Assembly: GCF_900114615.1 (NCBI RefSeq)
Contig: NZ_FOTS01000019.1
Location: forward strand, 1 to 64,000
DNA: 64,000 nt
Origin: Pelosinus propionicus DSM 13327
GTDB taxonomy: Bacteria; Bacillota; Negativicutes; DSM-13327
Reading direction: 5' to 3'
In this document: piece after piece, positions 23,994 to 33,662 of the stretch
Layout of the letters: the number at the start of each line of letters is the position of its first letter
Position numbering within the stretch: position 1 is the first letter of the stretch
Made by a program: the position numbers and the translations under genes
Notes under the pieces: model-generated
What the model saw: only the letters and a program-made list of their open reading frames with translations
Told to the model about the DNA's origin: nothing
Database searches by the model: none

Positions 23994-25343
23994 TTACATT
24001 ATAAAAGAAAAACCAGAAAACGTAAAAAGTTTTCTGGCTGATTGTTTCTCTGCTTTAGGTACAATTCCACTTTCTATCAACATCCATTCAATAAAACATC
24101 CATATCCTCTCGTAGGATCATGGACAAAAACATGAGTAACTGCGCCTATTAATTTGCCATTTTGGATAATTGGACTGCCGCTCATTCCTTGCACGATTCC
24201 ACCTGTTTTTTCTAGCAATATAGGATCGGTAACCTTAATAACAAGTCCTTTACCTTCTGGAGCTTCCTGTAAGTTCACTTTCTGAATATCGATACTAAAA
24301 CGTTTAATGGCTTGTCCATCTACCACAGTTAATATTTCTGCATAACCTGTTTGGATTTGATTCATCGAAGCTACAGGTATTGCTTGAGAATAAAGCTCAT
24401 TTGGAACTTCATCAACTAATTTTCCATATATTCCGAATTTAGTATTCTTATCAATATTGCCCAATAAATGATCTTCATTTATAAAGACACCAATCTTTTC
24501 TCCTGGTTGGCCACGTTTACTATGTTGAATTCCCGATACTGATGCAGATACAATTTTTCCTTGTTCACAGTCAATAGGCTGATTCGTATCACTATCTGTA
24601 ATGATGTGTCCTAATGCACCATAAGAACGGGATTTAGGATCATAAAAGGATAATGTACCAACTCCAGCTGCACTATCACGGACAAATAAGCCAATTCTAT
24701 ATCTTTTGGTATCATTACATAATATTGGTGCTAAGTTAACGTGAATTTGCTCTTCTCCTCTTTTTAACAAGATATCAAGTTGTGTTTTCTCCTTACCACT
24801 GTTATCAATAATTTCGGCAACTTGGCTATCACTTTGAACGGAAATACCATTAATACTCACAATAACATCACCAATATTAATACCAGCATCCTTAGCTGGA
24901 GTTACATATTCGTCGTTACCAATTGGAACTGGAGAAAGTCCAACGATAATAACACCGCGAGAATGTAATACAACCCCTATCGAATGTCCTCCAGGCACTA
25001 ATTCAACAGGTGGTAGTACATCCACTTGTACGGTTCGTATTGGTATTAACCCTAAAAGTTTAAACTCAACAGTGGATTTTCCTAGCTTAAGACTTTCTAA
25101 AAAAACTGATCGTGATAATGCATACTTAGATAAAGGAGATTCTTCTTTAATATTTTTTTCTAAAGTTGGATGAATTGTCAAAGTTAAGGGAAAATTAACA
25201 TTAAATAACGCGACTTCTCCTTCAATAATACGCATATGAGGTGGTAAACCATAAATAGTGCGAAATTGTGGTGAAAAGCTAAATGCAATAATTAACGCTG
25301 CAATGCATATTCCCATGAAGGAACGAAACTTACTATTCCTCAT
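23994..25343 (-). CDS. spoIVB: SpoIVB signalling serine peptidase
   Basis: A 449-residue forespore-secreted S55 serine peptidase that triggers pro-sigma-K processing through SpoIVFA. An N-terminal membrane anchor (about residues 8-25) is followed by a PDZ domain (about residues 110-210, with GINIGDVIVSINGISV). The peptidase domain has His in GALGHIITD and the nucleophile Ser in QGMSGSPI. The ATG at 25343 follows AAGGGGGA; a longer start at 25385 lacks a clear ribosome site. It sits directly upstream of spo0A and downstream of recN, the conserved order. Confidence 0.95.
   Translation of the reverse strand: MRNSKFRSFMGICIAALIIAFSFSPQFRTIYGLPPHMRIIEGEVALFNVNFPLTLTIHPTLEKNIKEESPLSKYALSRSVFLESLKLGKSTVEFKLLGLIPIRTVQVDVLPPVELVPGGHSIGVVLHSRGVIIVGLSPVPIGNDEYVTPAKDAGINIGDVIVSINGISVQSDSQVAEIIDNSGKEKTQLDILLKRGEEQIHVNLAPILCNDTKRYRIGLFVRDSAAGVGTLSFYDPKSRSYGALGHIITDSDTNQPIDCEQGKIVSASVSGIQHSKRGQPGEKIGVFINEDHLLGNIDKNTKFGIYGKLVDEVPNELYSQAIPVASMNQIQTGYAEILTVVDGQAIKRFSIDIQKVNLQEAPEGKGLVIKVTDPILLEKTGGIVQGMSGSPIIQNGKLIGAVTHVFVHDPTRGYGCFIEWMLIESGIVPKAEKQSARKLFTFSGFSFIM
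24001..24037 (-). terminator. Terminator embedded in the spoIVB 3' end
   Basis: Stem CCAGAAAAC / GTTTTCTGG (24013-24021 with 24029-24037) followed by TTTTTCTTTT on the minus strand. It lies wholly inside the last 15 codons of spoIVB. Confidence 0.82.
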
Positions 25344-25563
25344 GTCTTTACATTCCCCCTTTTCATCTAGTGCTAATTTATACATAAGAAATTAAATCTT
25401 TTTTCTAGTTACGCATCTTGAAAAGGTCTGGAATTTACAGCAAATTATCAAATTAAAAATTATTACTCTCTCTTCTAACTTTAAACATTCCCGTTTTTTT
25501 AAACGATTATTCTCAATTATCAGCGTATAATCTCTTGAAATTTGATTTTCGGTTAATTTAGCA

Positions 25564-25602
25564 AAAAATAAAGCCCAAGCTTACGCTTGCGCTTTATTTT
25601 TC
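25564..25602 (-). terminator. Terminator at the recN stop codon
   Basis: AAAATAAAGC pairs with GCTTTATTTT and CAAGC pairs with GCTTG around a 4-nt loop. The recN TAA lies in or next to the loop. Confidence 0.8.
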
Positions 25603-27296
25603 CATTTTTCTTTTTTTATCAATGCAGATTTAAATATTTGATTCGCATTCTCTAATGCAATCGGTGTAATCTCATTTCCTGAAATCATTCGTGTTAATTC
25701 TAATAATTGCTCTTCTTTTGTGAGAACCGTAACAATTGTATTTGTCCTCTCACCTTCAATTTGTTTCTTTATATACACATGGCGATCAGCCATACAAGCA
25801 ATCTGAGGTAAATGAGTAATGCATAATACTTGTCTGGCACAAGCTACGTTTGCTACCTTTTCAGCTATCATATGTCCAGCCTGTCCACCAATTCCTGCAT
25901 CAATTTCATCAAAAACCATAATACCAACAGCATCACGATAAGCACAAACTGTTTTTATCGCTAGAGCAATACGGGAAAGTTCTCCACCGGATGCAATTTT
26001 ATATAACGGTTTTGTTTGCTCACCAAGATTGGCGGAAAATAAGAAACTTACTTCATCAGTACCATGAATAGTAAAATCTGGCCGAGATATGACTGCAATA
26101 TCAAATGTTGCATTTGCCATTCCTAAATCTGTTAAATGTTTACCAATTTGCTCTGATAACCTTTTAGATGATTGCATTCGTAGAGTATGAAGTCTTTCAC
26201 AATGGAAATTTAATTTTTCTTCTAATGTTTTTTGTTGTTGGCTAAATTTTGCTATTGTTTGATCATAATTATGTATATCTTCAAGTTCGGCAAGCGATTT
26301 CTCGTAATATTGCAATATTTCTGTAATAGTAGTTCCATATTTTTTCTTCAATTTATAAATTACATCCATACGTTCCTGCAATGTAGCTAATTTATGAGGA
26401 TCAAAATCAATTTCATCACCATATAGACGTAAATCAGTGCAGCTTTCTTCTAATTGATATAATGCATCACTTATTGAAGCTAGTTGTTCCTGGATGCGAT
26501 TATCATAACGTGCAATCATTTCTAATTCATGCTTCACTTCAGCTAAAGCTGGTATAATACCTTGTATTCCATCAGTACCTTGCTCCAATAAAATATAAGA
26601 TCGATTTACTGCAGTTGTTATTTTCTCAACGTTTGATAATACAGGGATCTGCTGCTCAATCTCCTCCTCTTCACCGGGTTTTAATTGGGCTAACGCTATT
26701 TCTTTAGTTTGCCAACTTAACATATCAATACGTTGAGCCCTCTCACGAGAGTTTTGCGCAAGAACCTCTTGCTGCTTTATTACTTCAACCCACTTTTGAT
26801 GTAGTTGACGATACTGTTCCAATTCTATTTTTATGTTTTTATCAAAAGCATCTAATAGGGCTAAATAAGATTCTGGACGTAATAAGGCTTGATTTTCATG
26901 TTGACCGTGCATATCAACAAGTTTTTCACCAATTTGCCGCAACGTATTTACGGTAACATGACAGCCATTAATTAAAATGCTATTTTTACCTTGTCTAGAG
27001 AAACGGCGACTAACAATTACTACTGCATCATCTTCAAGAGTAATACCTTGTTCGTCGATTATTTTATAAATAGAAGTTAACTTGGAAATATCAAACACTG
27101 CCTCAACTCTAAAAAAATCACAGCCAGTTCGAATAGAATCAACAGAAGCGCGATTTCCTAAAATGATACTTAAAGCATCGATTAGGATTGATTTTCCTGC
27201 GCCTGTTTCTCCAGTTAGTATATTTAAACCTTCATCAAACTCGACCACGGCCTGTTCAATTAATGCAAAATTAGTAACAGTCAATGATTTTAACAC
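25581..27296 (-). CDS. recN: DNA repair protein RecN
   Basis: A 571-residue SMC-like ATPase recruited early to double-strand breaks. Walker A GETGAGKS is at about residues 29-36; a long coiled-coil middle (about residues 150-370) follows; the signature GGELSRIALAIK and Walker B VFDEIDAGIGG lie in the C-terminal half. It starts 18 bases after argR, and the order argR-recN-spoIVB-spo0A is conserved in spore-formers. No LexA-type palindrome is evident upstream. Confidence 0.97.
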   Translation of the reverse strand: MLKSLTVTNFALIEQAVVEFDEGLNILTGETGAGKSILIDALSIILGNRASVDSIRTGCDFFRVEAVFDISKLTSIYKIIDEQGITLEDDAVVIVSRRFSRQGKNSILINGCHVTVNTLRQIGEKLVDMHGQHENQALLRPESYLALLDAFDKNIKIELEQYRQLHQKWVEVIKQQEVLAQNSRERAQRIDMLSWQTKEIALAQLKPGEEEEIEQQIPVLSNVEKITTAVNRSYILLEQGTDGIQGIIPALAEVKHELEMIARYDNRIQEQLASISDALYQLEESCTDLRLYGDEIDFDPHKLATLQERMDVIYKLKKKYGTTITEILQYYEKSLAELEDIHNYDQTIAKFSQQQKTLEEKLNFHCERLHTLRMQSSKRLSEQIGKHLTDLGMANATFDIAVISRPDFTIHGTDEVSFLFSANLGEQTKPLYKIASGGELSRIALAIKTVCAYRDAVGIMVFDEIDAGIGGQAGHMIAEKVANVACARQVLCITHLPQIACMADRHVYIKKQIEGERTNTIVTVLTKEEQLLELTRMISGNEITPIALENANQIFKSALIKKEKWKNKAQA

Positions 27297-27314
27297 ATTA
27301 AATCGCTCCTAACA

Positions 27315-27767
27315 CTACTGTGATAATGTTTGCAATTTTGCAATTACCTTAGGTACAGCATCAGTTGGTTTAACAACGACCAAAATATTATCATCACCAG
27401 CTACTGTACCAATAATATCAGGCCATTTTGTATTATCAATAGCTGCAGCAACTGCTTGAGCTGTTCCAGGTAAGGTTTTTATAACAATAATATTTTCACT
27501 ATAGTCGATATCAACAACAGAATCCTGAAAAATACGTTCCATACGAGGTTGCAAAAATGCAGCATTTTGTTCTACAGGAAAAGCATAGCGATAACGACCA
27601 TCACCTGCAGGTACTTTAATAAGCATTAATTCTTTAATATCTCTCGACACCGTAGCCTGAGTAACTTCAATTTCTTGTTTTCGTAATGCAACAGCTAATT
27701 CTTCTTGGGTTTCGATCACATTATCCTCAATAATTTCTTTAATTTTAGTGTGGCGTCGCACTTTCAT
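27315..27767 (-). CDS. argR: Arginine repressor ArgR/AhrC
   Basis: A 150-residue arginine-responsive regulator. The N-terminal winged helix (about residues 1-70) contains VTQATVSRDIKEL. The C-terminal hexamerisation domain has PGTAQAVAAAID and GTVAGDDNILVV, the Arg-binding GTxAGDDT-type motif. GAGGGGGG precedes the ATG. The upstream methyltransferase frame overlaps its start by 23 nt. Confidence 0.95.
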   Translation of the reverse strand: MKVRRHTKIKEIIEDNVIETQEELAVALRKQEIEVTQATVSRDIKELMLIKVPAGDGRYRYAFPVEQNAAFLQPRMERIFQDSVVDIDYSENIIVIKTLPGTAQAVAAAIDNTKWPDIIGTVAGDDNILVVVKPTDAVPKVIAKLQTLSQ

Positions 27768-28338
27768 ATGCTTCCCCCCTCATTTTTTCTACTATATATA
27801 ATATTGGCGGGTTATTACTATGATTTATCATTGACCAACAGCCAACCGTAAAAATATTTGAAGGCAATGATCTAAGTCTTTCTTGTACTGCTTTATTTTC
27901 CAGATATCCTTCCTGATGACCAGAATAAGCTATAATGGAGATTACCCCTCCTATAGAGAGTGATCCTAATATCTTTTGTAAAGCTGCTATTGTTGATTGA
28001 TATTGTGTTGTAATCTGATGTTGCGCATTTGGTAAATACCCTAAATTAAACATAGCTACATCAATTTTTCCATTAATATGCTGATCTATATTTTCATGAC
28101 TATCTATTATTAATTTAACTTTATCATCTAAACTATATTTCGACAATAATTCTTTTGTATTTAAAATTGCTGTCTGTTGAACATCAAAACTCCAAATGAT
28201 CGCATCTATCGGTGAGTTTTGTGCTAGAAATAAAGAATCTTTTCCATTACCAGCTGTAGCATCTACTAAAATTTTTGCTTTATTTACTTTAGCAAATAAT
28301 AACTGTTGTGCCAATTTTATAGTATTAAAGGTTTGCAT
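27745..28338 (-). CDS. Class I SAM-dependent methyltransferase (YtqB-like)
   Basis: A 197-residue putative rRNA/tRNA methylase. The SAM-binding motif appears as VDATAGNGKDSLFLA at about residues 26-40, and VAMFNLGYLPN near residue 100 is the NLGYLPxG signature of the YtqB (MnmM) family, which in Bacillus methylates tRNA uridine-34 side chains. The ATG at 28338 is used, with GGAGTG upstream. It overlaps nadK by about 14 nt and argR by 23 nt, so it is part of a tight operon. Confidence 0.85.
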   Translation of the reverse strand: MQTFNTIKLAQQLLFAKVNKAKILVDATAGNGKDSLFLAQNSPIDAIIWSFDVQQTAILNTKELLSKYSLDDKVKLIIDSHENIDQHINGKIDVAMFNLGYLPNAQHQITTQYQSTIAALQKILGSLSIGGVISIIAYSGHQEGYLENKAVQERLRSLPSNIFTVGCWSMINHSNNPPILYIVEKMRGEAYESATPH

Positions 28339-29194
28339 TCTTCTCACTCCGCCACAATTTCACCCGTAAAGTCTCATAATAACTTCTGTTATTCAAGCGT
28401 ATAAATTGAGCACAAAAAGGGGATTGCTTTATTAGTACGGTATCATTTGCAATTAAACTATATACAGTTTGGCCGTCAATTGTCAGAACAACATCTTCCT
28501 GATTTCCAGTCATTTCAACTTTAATTTCCTCATTTTCAGAAATAACTAAAGGTCTAACATGTAAAGTGTGAGAACAAATAGGTGTTAGTACCATAACTTT
28601 TAATAAAGGATTAATAATGGGACCACCAGCAGATAAAGAGTACCCTGTAGATCCAGTAGCAGTAGCAATAATCAATCCATCAGCAGCATAATTTGTTGTT
28701 AGTACATTATCTAAAAATACATTAAATTTGATCATACGTGAAACACCGCTTTTACTTATAACAACGTCATTAAGAGCAGATGATACATGAATGAGTCTAT
28801 TTTGACGAAGAATCATTGCATCTAACATTAAGTGCTCCTCAATTTTATACTCTCCAGCAATAAGCTTATCTAGAGAAGTATATAAATCAGAAAGTTCTAT
28901 CTCTGTCAAGAATCCAAGCCTGCCCATATTAACTCCACAAAGAGGTATACCCATAGCAGAGATTTCTCTTGCAGTATTTAATAATGTTCCATCTCCACCT
29001 ATCGTTAAGCCTACAGTTATCTTTTTTACGATGTCTTGCTGGCTACAGCCTAAGTCTGGATAGCCAATTTTATCCGCAATATCTTTTAGCAATACAATCT
29101 GCACACTACGCTTTTGTAAATACTGTACCACTTCAATCAGTACGGTGACAACACTTTGTTTATCAATATTAGGAAATAGACCTACTGTCAACAC
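28325..29194 (-). CDS. nadK: NAD kinase
   Basis: A 289-residue ATP-NAD kinase making NADP. Motifs are GGDGTLLNTARE near residue 67, NMGRLGFLTE near 94 and the Gly-rich TATGSTGYSLSAGGP near 175. The start is a GTG at 29194 with GGGGGA six bases upstream; the longer frame is not supported. It follows tlyA and precedes the methylase gene. Confidence 0.95.
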   Translation of the reverse strand: MLTVGLFPNIDKQSVVTVLIEVVQYLQKRSVQIVLLKDIADKIGYPDLGCSQQDIVKKITVGLTIGGDGTLLNTAREISAMGIPLCGVNMGRLGFLTEIELSDLYTSLDKLIAGEYKIEEHLMLDAMILRQNRLIHVSSALNDVVISKSGVSRMIKFNVFLDNVLTTNYAADGLIIATATGSTGYSLSAGGPIINPLLKVMVLTPICSHTLHVRPLVISENEEIKVEMTGNQEDVVLTIDGQTVYSLIANDTVLIKQSPFCAQFIRLNNRSYYETLRVKLWRSEKNANL

Positions 29195-29222
29195 AAGCAA
29201 TCCCCCATTATTTAAGTACACC

Positions 29223-29252
29223 ACAGGCAGGAGATATAAAATCCCCTGCCTT
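29223..29252 (-). promoter_or_regulatory. Hairpin between tlyA and nadK
   Basis: Stem AGGCAGG / CCTGCCT with inner pairing around TTTTATAT. No T-run follows, so it is not a standard terminator; it could be a processing or attenuation stem. Confidence 0.35.
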
Positions 29253-29312
29253 AATGTATCTCTATATAGAATCCACCATAACTAGTCAATTCCTCTGTTT
29301 TATTTTATATTT

Positions 29313-30125
29313 TTACACTGCATTAGCGTGTGCTTCTTTTACAACCTCTACAATCGTCTCAATTGTAACGTTTATATCTGCCGGATAATTCGCTAAGTAA
29401 ACAAGATATTCGATGTTCCCTTCAGGTCCCTTTACAGGAGAGTAAGTGAGGCCAATCGGCGTAAAACCAACAGTATGTGCATGCTCAATAATATTTAGAA
29501 TAACTTCCTTATGCACTAAGGGGTCTTTTACGACTCCTTTTTTGCCGACTTTTTCACGTCCAGCTTCAAACTGTGGCTTAATCAAAGCTACAACAACTCC
29601 ATCTGGAGACATCAATGTTTTAATAACCGGCAATACTTTATTTAATGATATAAATGCTACATCAATTGAAACAAAGTCTAAGGTTTCTCCTAGCTGTTCT
29701 AAGGTCACATTACGAATATTAGTACGCTCCATATTAATGACTCGACTATCCGTTCGAAGTGACCAGGCTAATTGCCCATAACCAACATCGACAGCATATA
29801 CCTTATGAATACCATTCTTCAAGGCACAGTCTGTAAATCCGCCCGTAGATGCACCAATATCAGCCATAATCTTGCCTTCAAGACTTATATTGAAAAACTC
29901 CAACGCTTTAGCAAGCTTCAAGCCACCTCGGCTAACATAACCAATATTATCACCTGTAATCAGTATCGTGCTTTCAACAGGTACTAAAGTACCTGCTTTA
30001 TCTATTTTTTGTCCATCAACAAAAACTAAGCCTGCCATAATACAAGATTTAGCTCTTTCCCGACTGGAAACTAAGCCTTTATGTAGCAATAAAACATCTA
30101 ACCGTTCTTTATTGATTTTACCCAT
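29313..30125 (-). CDS. tlyA: TlyA family rRNA (cytidine-2'-O)-methyltransferase
   Basis: A 270-residue protein with an N-terminal S4 RNA-binding domain (about residues 3-65) and an FtsJ-like methyltransferase domain with MADIGASTGGFTDCAL. Catalytic Lys and Asp residues are in the VSIDVAFISL and LIKPQFEAGREK segments. TlyA proteins 2'-O-methylate rRNA cytidines; in Bacillus this is YqxC. Three in-frame starts lie within 10 bases (GTG, ATG, ATG); the last ATG is favoured. It overlaps the dxs 3' end by about 8 nt. Confidence 0.93.
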   Translation of the reverse strand: MGKINKERLDVLLLHKGLVSSRERAKSCIMAGLVFVDGQKIDKAGTLVPVESTILITGDNIGYVSRGGLKLAKALEFFNISLEGKIMADIGASTGGFTDCALKNGIHKVYAVDVGYGQLAWSLRTDSRVINMERTNIRNVTLEQLGETLDFVSIDVAFISLNKVLPVIKTLMSPDGVVVALIKPQFEAGREKVGKKGVVKDPLVHKEVILNIIEHAHTVGFTPIGLTYSPVKGPEGNIEYLVYLANYPADINVTIETIVEVVKEAHANAV

Positions 30126-32013
30126 TAACATCACACCTTAATTTTTGGACATATGATTTTACAGTAGAAGCAATGCCGGCTGCATGTAACCCATATTTTA
30201 ATAAAATTTGTTTGCGTGAACCTTGTTCAATAAACTGATCTGAGAATCCTAATCGCAAAACATTTACATGATCAATATTTTGATCATGTAAATACTCCAA
30301 TACGCTAGAGCCAAAACCACCAGCTAAAACATTTTCTTCAACAGTAATGATGATTCCAATATCTTTACACACTTTTCTTATCATCTGCTCATCTAGCGGC
30401 TTTATAAATCTTGCATTAATAACACTTGCCAATATGCCTTCTGAGGCTAAAATTTCGCTTGCTTCCATACAAGTCTCAACCATTGAACCAATCGCTACAA
30501 AAGCTACATTTTTTCCGCTCTTTACTACTTCTGCAACTCCAATCGTAAGTTGCTGCAATGCTTGATCGATAGGCACTCCTAATCCATTTCCCCTTGGATA
30601 GCGAATCGCTACGGGGCCATTCGTATTAAATGCGGTGAATACCATATGCCGTAACTCATTTTCATCTTTAGGTGCCATAATTGTTAAATTAGGAATATGT
30701 CGTAGATAGCTATAATCAAATAATCCATGGTGTGTCGGCCCATCCTCACCTACGATCCCAGCACGATCCAATGCAAATAATACAGGAAGCTTCTGTAAGC
30801 AAATATCATGTAAGATTTGATCATATGCCCTTTGAGCAAAGGTAGAATATAAGGCTACAACTGGCTTCATTCCTTTGGTAGCCATACCTGCTGCCATAGT
30901 AACAGCATTTTGTTCTGCAATACCTACATCAAAGAAACGTTTGGGAAAATTAGCTGCGAATTTCTTAAGCCCTGTTCCTTCTGGCATTGCAGCTGTAATT
31001 GCAACAATTCGCTTATCTTGTTTGGCTAAATGAAGTAGTGTTTCGCCAAAAATAGCAGTATAGGTTGGCGTATTTCCATTTTTTATAACTTCGCCAGACT
31101 CAATGCAATAGGGACCAACACCATGAAATTTATCTGGGTTACATTCGGCAGGTTTATATCCCTTTCCTTTGCAAGTAAGAACATGAATGAGTATTGGTCC
31201 TTGCATTTTTTTAGCTTTTTCTAATACTTCACTTAGTAATTCAAAATTATGTCCATCAATAGGGCCGATATAATTAAACCCTAACTCTTCAAAAAGAACA
31301 CCAGGTACTAATAGATAGCGTAAACTATCTTTAACACGTTCTACAGTTTTTGCAACACTTTCACCAATTGCAGGAATGCGGCGCAATAAGAATTCTATAT
31401 CTTGCTTTATTTTGGTATATTTAGGCTCTGTTCGTATTTTGGACAAATACTCTGACATAGCGCCCACATTTTTAGCAATTGACATTTCATTGTCATTAAG
31501 AATAACAATCATCTTAGTCCCTGTGTGACCAGCATGGTTCAAGGCCTCATATGCCTGTCCTCCTGTTAGTGAACCATCGCCGATAACGGCCAGTATCTGT
31601 TCTTTATCACCTGCAATATCTCTGGCAAGCGCCATTCCCAAAGCAGCAGATATAGAAGTACTTGAATGTCCTGTACCAAAGAAATCATGTTCACTTTCAC
31701 TAATTTTCGGAAAGCCACTAATGCCGCCAAATTGGCGTAACGTCGCGAATCCCTCTCGCCTGCCGGTTAATAACTTATGTACATAGGACTGATGCCCAAC
31801 ATCCCAGACGATCTTGTCAATTGGGCTGTTAAATACTTTATGTATGGCAAGAGTTAATTCCACTACACCTAAATTTGGTGCTAAATGTCCTCCTGTTTTG
31901 GAAACAGAACAGATTAAAAATTGGCGTATTTCCTCTGCCAGCAGCTTAATCTGTTCATTTGATAATTTTTTTAAATCTTGGGGCTTGTCAATAGCCTCAA
32001 GTAATGTCTTCAA
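30118..32013 (-). CDS. dxs: 1-deoxy-D-xylulose-5-phosphate synthase
   Basis: A 631-residue thiamine diphosphate enzyme, first step of the MEP isoprenoid pathway (pyruvate plus glyceraldehyde 3-phosphate). The TPP motif is GDGSLTGGQAYEALN near residues 148-162; DVGHQSYVHKLLTGR and EDGPTHHG are family landmarks. The start is TTG at 32013, with GAGGGGG nine bases upstream. It is clustered with ispA, which uses its pathway's products, and with xseA/xseB, as in many Firmicutes. Confidence 0.97.
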   Translation of the reverse strand: MKTLLEAIDKPQDLKKLSNEQIKLLAEEIRQFLICSVSKTGGHLAPNLGVVELTLAIHKVFNSPIDKIVWDVGHQSYVHKLLTGRREGFATLRQFGGISGFPKISESEHDFFGTGHSSTSISAALGMALARDIAGDKEQILAVIGDGSLTGGQAYEALNHAGHTGTKMIVILNDNEMSIAKNVGAMSEYLSKIRTEPKYTKIKQDIEFLLRRIPAIGESVAKTVERVKDSLRYLLVPGVLFEELGFNYIGPIDGHNFELLSEVLEKAKKMQGPILIHVLTCKGKGYKPAECNPDKFHGVGPYCIESGEVIKNGNTPTYTAIFGETLLHLAKQDKRIVAITAAMPEGTGLKKFAANFPKRFFDVGIAEQNAVTMAAGMATKGMKPVVALYSTFAQRAYDQILHDICLQKLPVLFALDRAGIVGEDGPTHHGLFDYSYLRHIPNLTIMAPKDENELRHMVFTAFNTNGPVAIRYPRGNGLGVPIDQALQQLTIGVAEVVKSGKNVAFVAIGSMVETCMEASEILASEGILASVINARFIKPLDEQMIRKVCKDIGIIITVEENVLAGGFGSSVLEYLHDQNIDHVNVLRLGFSDQFIEQGSRKQILLKYGLHAAGIASTVKSYVQKLRCDVNG

Positions 32014-32054
32014 ATGTAACAACCCCCTCGTTCCCCATAATCCACAATCTATAA

Positions 32055-32513
32055 TTAACCTACAAAATTCTTAAAACCGTAGGCAATTGAAATTCCTAAT
32101 ATAGCACCTGCTAATACTTCTAGTGGAGTATGTCCTAATAATTCTTTTAACCGAATATCACGAATCGTATGCTCTGCTCGCAATTCACGTACTAATTTAT
32201 TTATCACTTTGGCTTGTTTTCCTGCAGCCCTACGTACTCCAGCAGCATCATACATTACAATACTTGCTAATACAATGGTTACCGCAAATAGAGAAGATGC
32301 AAAGCCATCATGAAGTCCTACAGCCCAGGCCAAACTCATAACCAATGCTGTGTGAGAACTAGGCATTCCACCAGCTCCAACTAAACGTTCAAAATTTAAG
32401 GCACCATGTTTCCAATAAGAAGTTAAAGTCTTAAGTATTTGGGCGCAAAACCAAGCAGACAAGGCGGTGGCCAATATAATATTTTGTCCAAGAATAACAA
32501 CGAACTCTGCCAA
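32055..32513 (-). CDS. Divergent PAP2-family membrane phosphatase (DUF212, YuiD-like)
   Basis: A 152-residue membrane protein. GGMPSSHTALVM near residue 50 and YDAAGVRRAAGKQA near residue 93 are the active-site blocks of the divergent PAP2 (DUF212) group. The lipid or isoprenoid pyrophosphate it acts on is unknown; its position between dxs and ispA fits a polyprenyl-phosphate substrate, but that is inference. The start is a TTG (or the GTG three codons earlier) with GAGGTG upstream. Confidence 0.85.
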   Translation of the reverse strand: MAEFVVILGQNIILATALSAWFCAQILKTLTSYWKHGALNFERLVGAGGMPSSHTALVMSLAWAVGLHDGFASSLFAVTIVLASIVMYDAAGVRRAAGKQAKVINKLVRELRAEHTIRDIRLKELLGHTPLEVLAGAILGISIAYGFKNFVG

Positions 32514-32523
32514 AACAAACACC

Positions 32524-33402
32524 TCAATTATCGCGTGTTAATAAAGCCCTTACCATTTCTCTTAGAATATCTGCTTCCTTGCCAAACCGTTTTAATGCTT
32601 GTAGAGCATTGGTTACAGCTTGATTTGCCATATCTTGAGCCTCACCTAAAGAATATAAAGTAACATAGGTAGCTTTATGATTTTTAACGTCACTTCCAAC
32701 AGGTTTACCAATTTTCTCTTGTGTTCCTGTCACATCCAAAATATCATCTGTAATCTGAAACGCCAGACCATACTGCTTCGCATATTCTGTTAATGATGCA
32801 ACCTGCCACTCTTCCCCTCCGGCTAATTGCGCTCCGGCTCTTACAGCCGCTTTAAATAACGCTCCTGTTTTCGCTTGGTGCATATAACTAAGAGTGTCAA
32901 TATCAATTTTTTCTCCCTCGGAAGATAAATCGATTACTTGTCCCCCAATCATTCCTAAAGCACCAGCGGCATTACTAATTTCTCCAACTACTTTTATTAG
33001 CACATCTGCTTGAATTCCAGGTTGAGCAAGCATAACTGTAAAAGCTGCAGTTAATAATCCGTCACCAGCTAAAATTGCCATGCCTTCACCAAAAACTTTA
33101 TGGCTGGTCAACTTTCCTCGCCGATAATCATCATCATCCATTGCTGGTAAATCATCGTGAATTAAAGAATACGTATGAATCATTTCTAAGCCGCAAGCTA
33201 CATTTAGAAAGTCACTACCTTTTCCACCTATGGAATCAGCAGCAGCCATAAGAAGAATGGGACGTAAGCGTTTTCCACCGGCAAATAAACTGTAGCGCAT
33301 CGCTTCAAAAATCTTTGGTGGATATACATTTTCACTAGGAACAAATGCAGCCAATGCATGATCAACAATCTTACCTTTTTCTTGACAGTATTGTTTTAAC
33401 AT
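32524..33402 (-). CDS. ispA: Geranyl/farnesyl diphosphate synthase
   Basis: A 292-residue trans-polyprenyl synthase. The first Asp-rich motif is HDDLPAMDDDD near residue 83 and the second is TDDILD near residue 222. The length and the residues before the first motif fit farnesyl diphosphate synthase (IspA/YqiD). AGGAGG precedes the ATG. It overlaps the xseB end by 7 nt. Confidence 0.95.
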   Translation of the reverse strand: MLKQYCQEKGKIVDHALAAFVPSENVYPPKIFEAMRYSLFAGGKRLRPILLMAAADSIGGKGSDFLNVACGLEMIHTYSLIHDDLPAMDDDDYRRGKLTSHKVFGEGMAILAGDGLLTAAFTVMLAQPGIQADVLIKVVGEISNAAGALGMIGGQVIDLSSEGEKIDIDTLSYMHQAKTGALFKAAVRAGAQLAGGEEWQVASLTEYAKQYGLAFQITDDILDVTGTQEKIGKPVGSDVKNHKATYVTLYSLGEAQDMANQAVTNALQALKRFGKEADILREMVRALLTRDN

Positions 33403-33662
33403 GAACCGTCCTCCTGTAATTTTAGAGGCCTTTCTATTATTTTCCCCTTTTCTTCAGATAAAATTTTATCAATTTGCTCTTCCGCATAATTTAATTTCTG
33501 CAAACAATTTTTGGATAAGTTTATACCTTCAGCAAAATGTTCTAAAGACTCATTTAAAGGTAATTCACCTTTTTCTAATTGCTTAACAATAGCTTCTAGT
33601 TTTTCTAAAGCTTGTTCAAAGCTAATTTCATGCTGTTCTTCCTTTTTCTTAGTTCTTACCAT
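33396..33662 (-). CDS. xseB: Exodeoxyribonuclease VII small subunit
   Basis: An 88-residue two-helix protein with the family core FEQALEKLEAIVKQLEKGELPL and a C-terminal LNYAEEQI helix. It forms the exonuclease VII complex with XseA. It overlaps the xseA end by 14 nt and the ispA start by 7 nt, so all three are translationally coupled. Confidence 0.95.
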   Translation of the reverse strand: MVRTKKKEEQHEISFEQALEKLEAIVKQLEKGELPLNESLEHFAEGINLSKNCLQKLNYAEEQIDKILSEEKGKIIERPLKLQEDGSC